From positions 28,249 through 92,248 of the forward strand of contig SVHT01000007.1 of assembly GCA_015055615.1 (NCBI GenBank): DNA of 64,000 bases. The letters run 5' to 3'. Under the pieces are notes generated by a model, which saw only the letters and a program-made list of their open reading frames with translations, did no database searches and had not been told where the DNA came from. Below are positions 60,758 through 64,000 of the stretch, in pieces; position 1 is the first letter of the stretch, and each line of letters starts with the position of its first letter. The DNA comes from Clostridiales bacterium (GTDB lineage Bacteria > Bacillota > Clostridia > Christensenellales > Borkfalkiaceae). The translations under genes and the position numbers were made by a program.

Positions 60758-61870
60758 ATGAATTACGTCAAAAAAATGTGCATTCTGCGACAAATAAAAC
60801 AGGGCTTTTCAGGGGATGGTAAAGCCCTTTCAGGGCTAATCAAAATCGAGCAATACGGTAAAAATCTCGCCGTGGAGGTTTCTATCATCAATTTTGCGCC
60901 CTTAACCACGGGGGAATATTATTGCTTGCTCTCCGACGGAAAGGGCGGAACGGAAATGTTGTCCTTGCGCGGAAAAAGCATGTTCAATATCCTCTCCGAC
61001 GTGGATATCACGGGCGGTTTTTGCGCCGTTGTCTGCTACGTCAAAAACGACGTCGTACCCATTGCCTATGGCATCAACGGTAACGGCTCATACGATTGGC
61101 GAACGATTTTAAATGCAACCCTGCCCCCCGTTTTCCCAAAAAACACACCTGCTTTTCGCGCCGAACCCACAACGCCCAGCAAAACAAACGCCGATGATTA
61201 TATCGCGGCTGCGCCGCCAAAATTTGCGCAAAATCCACAAAAGGATAGGGGACGGGTCGTAACGAACGAAAATCCCGCGCATAACAGACCGAATCCTCCC
61301 CCCGAAATTGCCGAGTCAACACCCCCACCTAACACCGCGCGGGAAGGGTATGACGATGAGAAGATTGTAACGGAAAATTATTATCAGGAGCAGAAACGTG
61401 AACAAGACAACTTTTCGGAAAATAGCGAAAATGCATACGCTAAAAGCGCAATGGAAACGGACACGCAAACCGGGACAACTCTTGCGGAAGATGGCGATGC
61501 TAAAAGCCTACTCCACCCGTTTAAAACGGACGGCGACGGATACTTTTTGTCCGTAAAAAACGAGCTTGACGAACTTTTTGAAAAATATCCCAAGGACGAT
61601 ACCCTTTCCAACGCCTTTTCGTGTAGCGAGTGGGTTCGCATCAAGGGCACCGAGAAAGAACCTCAATACCTCGTCGGGGTTTTATACGACAACGGGCAGG
61701 CAAAATATATATGCTATGCCTTAGCGGCCACGGACAGAAACTCTCCTCCTTGTGAAATTAAAGACGTCTGTTCGTTTGTACCCGTATCCGCCCTTTTAGA
61801 CGGCGTTGGCTTTTTTGTCATCTTCCAAAGCGCAAATACAGGCGAATGCGTCCACCCCGAACAGATATAA
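60758..61870 (+). CDS. Uncharacterised clostridial protein with Pro-rich linker
   Basis: A 370-residue soluble protein. An N-terminal beta domain of about 125 residues (GDGKALSGLIKIEQYGKNLA) is joined by a disordered Pro/Asn/Glu-rich linker (about 130-250) to a C-terminal domain (YFLSVKNELDELFEKYPKDD ... WVRIKG ... YLVGVLYDNGQAKYICYALA). This two-domain design recurs in spore-forming Clostridia without known function. AAGGTG precedes the ATG. Confidence 0.72.
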   Translation: MNYVKKMCILRQIKQGFSGDGKALSGLIKIEQYGKNLAVEVSIINFAPLTTGEYYCLLSDGKGGTEMLSLRGKSMFNILSDVDITGGFCAVVCYVKNDVVPIAYGINGNGSYDWRTILNATLPPVFPKNTPAFRAEPTTPSKTNADDYIAAAPPKFAQNPQKDRGRVVTNENPAHNRPNPPPEIAESTPPPNTAREGYDDEKIVTENYYQEQKREQDNFSENSENAYAKSAMETDTQTGTTLAEDGDAKSLLHPFKTDGDGYFLSVKNELDELFEKYPKDDTLSNAFSCSEWVRIKGTEKEPQYLVGVLYDNGQAKYICYALAATDRNSPPCEIKDVCSFVPVSALLDGVGFFVIFQSANTGECVHPEQI

Positions 61871-61892
61871 TTTCTCTATATACCCAAACGAG

Positions 61893-61923
61893 AAAAAGCA
61901 CGGTGAAAACCGTGCTTTTTTCT
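61893..61923. terminator. Bidirectional terminator
   Basis: AAAAAGCACGG, TGAAAA loop, CCGTGCTTTTTT between converging genes. Confidence 0.85.
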
Positions 61924-61984
61924 ATCAAAAATTCGTTCATCGCGTACCGTGTATGCCCCTTTTCCGCTTTTCAACGCAAAAGGA

Positions 61985-62623
61985 TTAAAAAAATTCTTCT
62001 TCCAACATCGCGCAAAGGCAATGGTAAACGGGCAAATGCAGTTCTTGCACTTTAAAAGTTTCTTTTTCGGGAACGACGATGGACGCGTCGGCAATTTCCT
62101 TCAATTTACCCCCCGTCCCCCCACCTAAGAAGACGACCTGCATGCCCTTGACCTTCGCCACGTGGGCTGCGTATACGCAATTTTTGGAATTTCCCGAAGT
62201 GGATAACGTCAACAAAACGTCCCCTGCTTTTCCCCAAACGTTGACCTGTTGCGCAAAAGTAAAATCTGGATTTCTATCGTTCATATACGCCGTCGTGAGC
62301 GATGGATGACCGCACAGCGATACTGCAGGCAAACCACTTTCGAGATTTGCGCAAATAATTTCGCCCTCTTCCCCGCAAGCCTTCAACGCCGCCGCATAAT
62401 CACTAGGCAATGGACGGCATTTTTCAAAACTCTTCATGAGTTCTCCCACGATATGTTCGCAATCGCTCGCCGAACCGCCGTTTCCGCAAAGGTATACCCT
62501 GCCACCACGCGCAAAACAGTCCTTTAAAATACAAAACGCCTTTTCTACGTTTTCAATCTGTCCACAAAGTGCCGGATAGCGCGCGCAAAGCTCTGCCAAA
62601 ATCATTTTCGTACTTTCTTTCAT
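61985..62623 (-). CDS. SIS-domain sugar isomerase (GmhA-like)
   Basis: A 212-residue SIS protein: GGRVYLCGNGGSASDCEHIV near residue 40, LTLSTSGNSKNCV near 140, and HLPVYHCLCAMLEEEFF at the end resemble phosphoheptose isomerase GmhA and related phosphosugar enzymes. Twelve bases downstream of a ROK kinase gene, so the two probably act on the same sugar. TAAAGGAG precedes the ATG. Confidence 0.82.
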   Translation of the reverse strand: MKESTKMILAELCARYPALCGQIENVEKAFCILKDCFARGGRVYLCGNGGSASDCEHIVGELMKSFEKCRPLPSDYAAALKACGEEGEIICANLESGLPAVSLCGHPSLTTAYMNDRNPDFTFAQQVNVWGKAGDVLLTLSTSGNSKNCVYAAHVAKVKGMQVVFLGGGTGGKLKEIADASIVVPEKETFKVQELHLPVYHCLCAMLEEEFF

Positions 62624-62635
62624 AATCTCGCTCCT

Positions 62636-63577
62636 TTACATATCCGCTATGGCGAGCGCCGCCACGTCGCCGATATTTTCACTCAATTCCGCTGGCACGA
62701 TTTCGCATACGGACAAGCTTTCGCCCAACGCCTCACGTACCAAAACCTTTTTCATGGACGGAATTAAGAGCTCCGAAGAGCGCATAAACACACCGCCCAA
62801 AACAATTTTTTCGGGGTTCAAAACGTCTATCATAATTGACAAGCCCTTGCCCAGCATTTCCCCGCTTTTCAAAAATACACGCCTAGCAAACGCATCGCCT
62901 GCCTTCGCCGCTTCGCTCAGCTTTTTGGTCGTAATCGCGGACATGCCCCCCATGTTTTCGATACAAAGGGGTATTTTTTTGCACCGCAGAGCCATTTCTT
63001 GCGCCAATCTTGTAATACCGCCACCGCTGCAAAAGCCTTCAAACGAACCGTATTTTCCAAAACCAATCGGACCATTTTTCGCGAGGCGAATATGCCCCGC
63101 CTCGCCCGCATTGTCGTTCGTTCCGCTATACAGCCTTCCGTCTAAAATCAAGCCCGCGCCAAGCCCTGTGCCAAAGGTAAAGAAAATCATATTTTGCGTG
63201 CCCTTGCCCGCGCCGAATTTCCACTCAGCAACGGCGCACGCGTTGGCATCGTTTTGCAGCTTTGCCGACAAGCCGAACTCCTTTTGCACGTACTCCACAA
63301 TCGCAAACCCGTGCCAACCCTTGGCAAGATTAGGCGGACAAACGATAACGCCCGTCTTGCTGTTTAAGGGCCCGCCACAGCTAATGCCCGCTGTCTTTGC
63401 GCCCGTTTTCGCCACCCAAGTCTTGACGTACGGCGCTAAAACGCCCAAAGTTTCCTGCGGATTATTTGTTGTCGGCGTTTCCTCCCGCGCGATAATGCGA
63501 ATATTACCGTCTGCGATTTCACCCAAGGAAACCGCGCATTTCGTCCCACCGATATCAAACCCGATACAATATTTCAT
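62636..63577 (-). CDS. ROK-family sugar kinase lacking the zinc site
   Basis: A 313-residue ROK protein: phosphate loop FDIGGTKCAVSLG, NDANACAVAEWKFG with the catalytic Asp (about 107-120) and FTFGTGLGAGLILDG. In ROK kinases the next block holds a His and three Cys for zinc; here GHIRLAKNGPIGFGKYGSFE keeps the His and final Glu but has none of the Cys. The fold and catalytic Asp argue for an active glucokinase- or N-acetylhexosamine-kinase-like enzyme. Start at 63577 by AGGTG. Confidence 0.85.
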   Translation of the reverse strand: MKYCIGFDIGGTKCAVSLGEIADGNIRIIAREETPTTNNPQETLGVLAPYVKTWVAKTGAKTAGISCGGPLNSKTGVIVCPPNLAKGWHGFAIVEYVQKEFGLSAKLQNDANACAVAEWKFGAGKGTQNMIFFTFGTGLGAGLILDGRLYSGTNDNAGEAGHIRLAKNGPIGFGKYGSFEGFCSGGGITRLAQEMALRCKKIPLCIENMGGMSAITTKKLSEAAKAGDAFARRVFLKSGEMLGKGLSIMIDVLNPEKIVLGGVFMRSSELLIPSMKKVLVREALGESLSVCEIVPAELSENIGDVAALAIADM

Positions 63578-63605
63578 CTTGCACCTAAACATTTTTATTT
63601 ACTAC

Positions 63606-63634
63606 ATTATAACATATCCACAAAAAATATACAA
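63606..63634 (-). promoter_or_regulatory. Promoter of the ROK-SIS operon
   Basis: TTGTAT, 17 bases, TATAAT with an extended TGT element on the minus strand. Confidence 0.7.
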
Positions 63635-63689
63635 TAGCTTGTACACATTTTTTCAAACAAAAGCAGAATGTCTTAGCCTCTCTCCCCGC

Positions 63690-63890
63690 TAATAACTAGC
63701 GGCGATAAATCCCCTATCGGGAATAGGCGGAAAAGAGTTCCGCCTTGCTTGCAAGGCAAGAAAAATATCGAAGCGGTAAGACGAGCGAGCTTGCTCGTGC
63801 GGATTGCCGTAGCGGTATTTTTAGCCCAGCGCGCCCAACGCGACGAAATCTTTTCATTGTCTATTCAGCCGCACCGTCCGCGTAGGACGG
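63690..63890. repeat. Hairpin-rich intergenic segment
   Basis: No gene is visible. At least four short perfect stems follow one another: CCGCTA/TAGCGG, GGCGGAA/TTCCGCC, ACGAGC/GCTCGT and CCGTCC/GGACGG. It lies just past the rRNA operon's end. Confidence 0.55.
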
Positions 63891-63915
63891 ATTTACCTCC
63901 GCTTTTCAAACAAAA

Positions 63916-63949
63916 GAAAAAAGGTCTTACCCAATCGGATAAAACCTTT
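63916..63949 (-). terminator. Terminator of the rRNA operon
   Basis: AAAGGTTTTATCC, GATT loop, GGGTAAGACC and TTTTTTCTTTT on the minus strand, just past the 5S 3' end. Confidence 0.75.
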
Positions 63950-63956
63950 GTTTGAA

Positions 63957-64000
63957 AAGCGGCGATTACCTATCCTCCCGGCGGTTAACCGCAAGTACTT
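63957..64000 (-). rRNA. rrf: 5S ribosomal RNA, 3' end only
   Basis: Read on the minus strand, the last 44 bases give GTACTTGCGGTTAACCGCC, then GGGAGGATAGGTAATCGCC, the helix IV-V and 3' strand region of a bacterial 5S rRNA (GTACT...GGGAGAGTAGG in others). The rest lies beyond the right edge, and a terminator follows. Confidence 0.85.

Overview
The window looks like a chromosomal segment of a spore-forming, low-to-mid GC Firmicute of class Clostridia, probably a gut species. The evidence is the set of sporulation genes (PdaB-type deacetylase, SpoIVFA/SpoIVFB pair, SpoVB-like flippase, YqfC/YqfD, a SPOCS-LysM coat protein, Veg), AAGGAG-type ribosome binding sites, many near-consensus TTGACA-N17-TATAAT promoters, and classic Firmicute gene orders: lon-engB, yabM-yabN, yqfC-yqfD-phoH-pgpH-ybeY-era-yqzL-recO, veg-SPOCS-ispE and cysE-cysS. 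A BspA-like surface lipoprotein and a GH29-like glycosidase fit a host-associated life.

Layout. 1-4.1 kb: start of a truncated gene, pdaB-like, a double-OB ssDNA-binding protein, then spoIVFA/spoIVFB. 4.2-11.6 kb: RNase G, an orphan polysaccharide co-polymerase/tyrosine kinase pair, lon and engB. 11.6-15.5 kb (minus): dusB, yabN (methylase-MazG fusion) and a SpoVB/YabM flippase. 15.6-17.6 kb: tRNA-Gly(CCC) followed by an AT-rich island that carries a toxin-antitoxin-chaperone (TAC) operon with a SecB-like chaperone, the most interesting system in the window. 17.7-23.4 kb: degV with an acyltransferase, a GH29-like enzyme, pyruvate phosphate dikinase. 23.5-25.8 kb: a divergent SLOG/HTH pair and a zinc-ribbon membrane protein whose promoter contains a poly-G tract. 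25.9-33.9 kb (minus): the era/recO operon with an Mrr-type nuclease at its end. 34-39.2 kb: ClC protein and a heterodimeric ABC exporter. 39.2-45.6 kb: a TPR-like membrane protein, ispE, SPOCS-LysM, veg, a small orphan and a minimal alanyl-tRNA synthetase. 45.7-53.4 kb: a 1,852-residue BspA-like lipoprotein directly behind cysE-cysS. 53.5-54.7 kb: a tandem 120-bp repeat and a probable 6S RNA. 55-64 kb: DeoR regulator, PHP phosphatase, SH3-NlpC/P60 lipoprotein, ComF, PopT (DUF368), VanZ-like, a proline-rich orphan, a SIS-ROK sugar pair, and at the right edge the 3' end of a 5S rRNA whose operon lies outside the window on the minus strand.

Themes that cut across genes: (i) sigma-E-like promoters of the same architecture upstream of spoIVFA and the SPOCS-LysM gene, and a related one at yqfC; (ii) several genes with no ribosome binding site whose predicted transcription start falls exactly on the ATG, suggesting leaderless mRNAs; (iii) shortened versions of conserved proteins (AlaRS without its beta-barrel and C-Ala parts, PgpH without its extracellular domain). 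All functions are assigned by reading motifs and gene order by eye; no database search was run.
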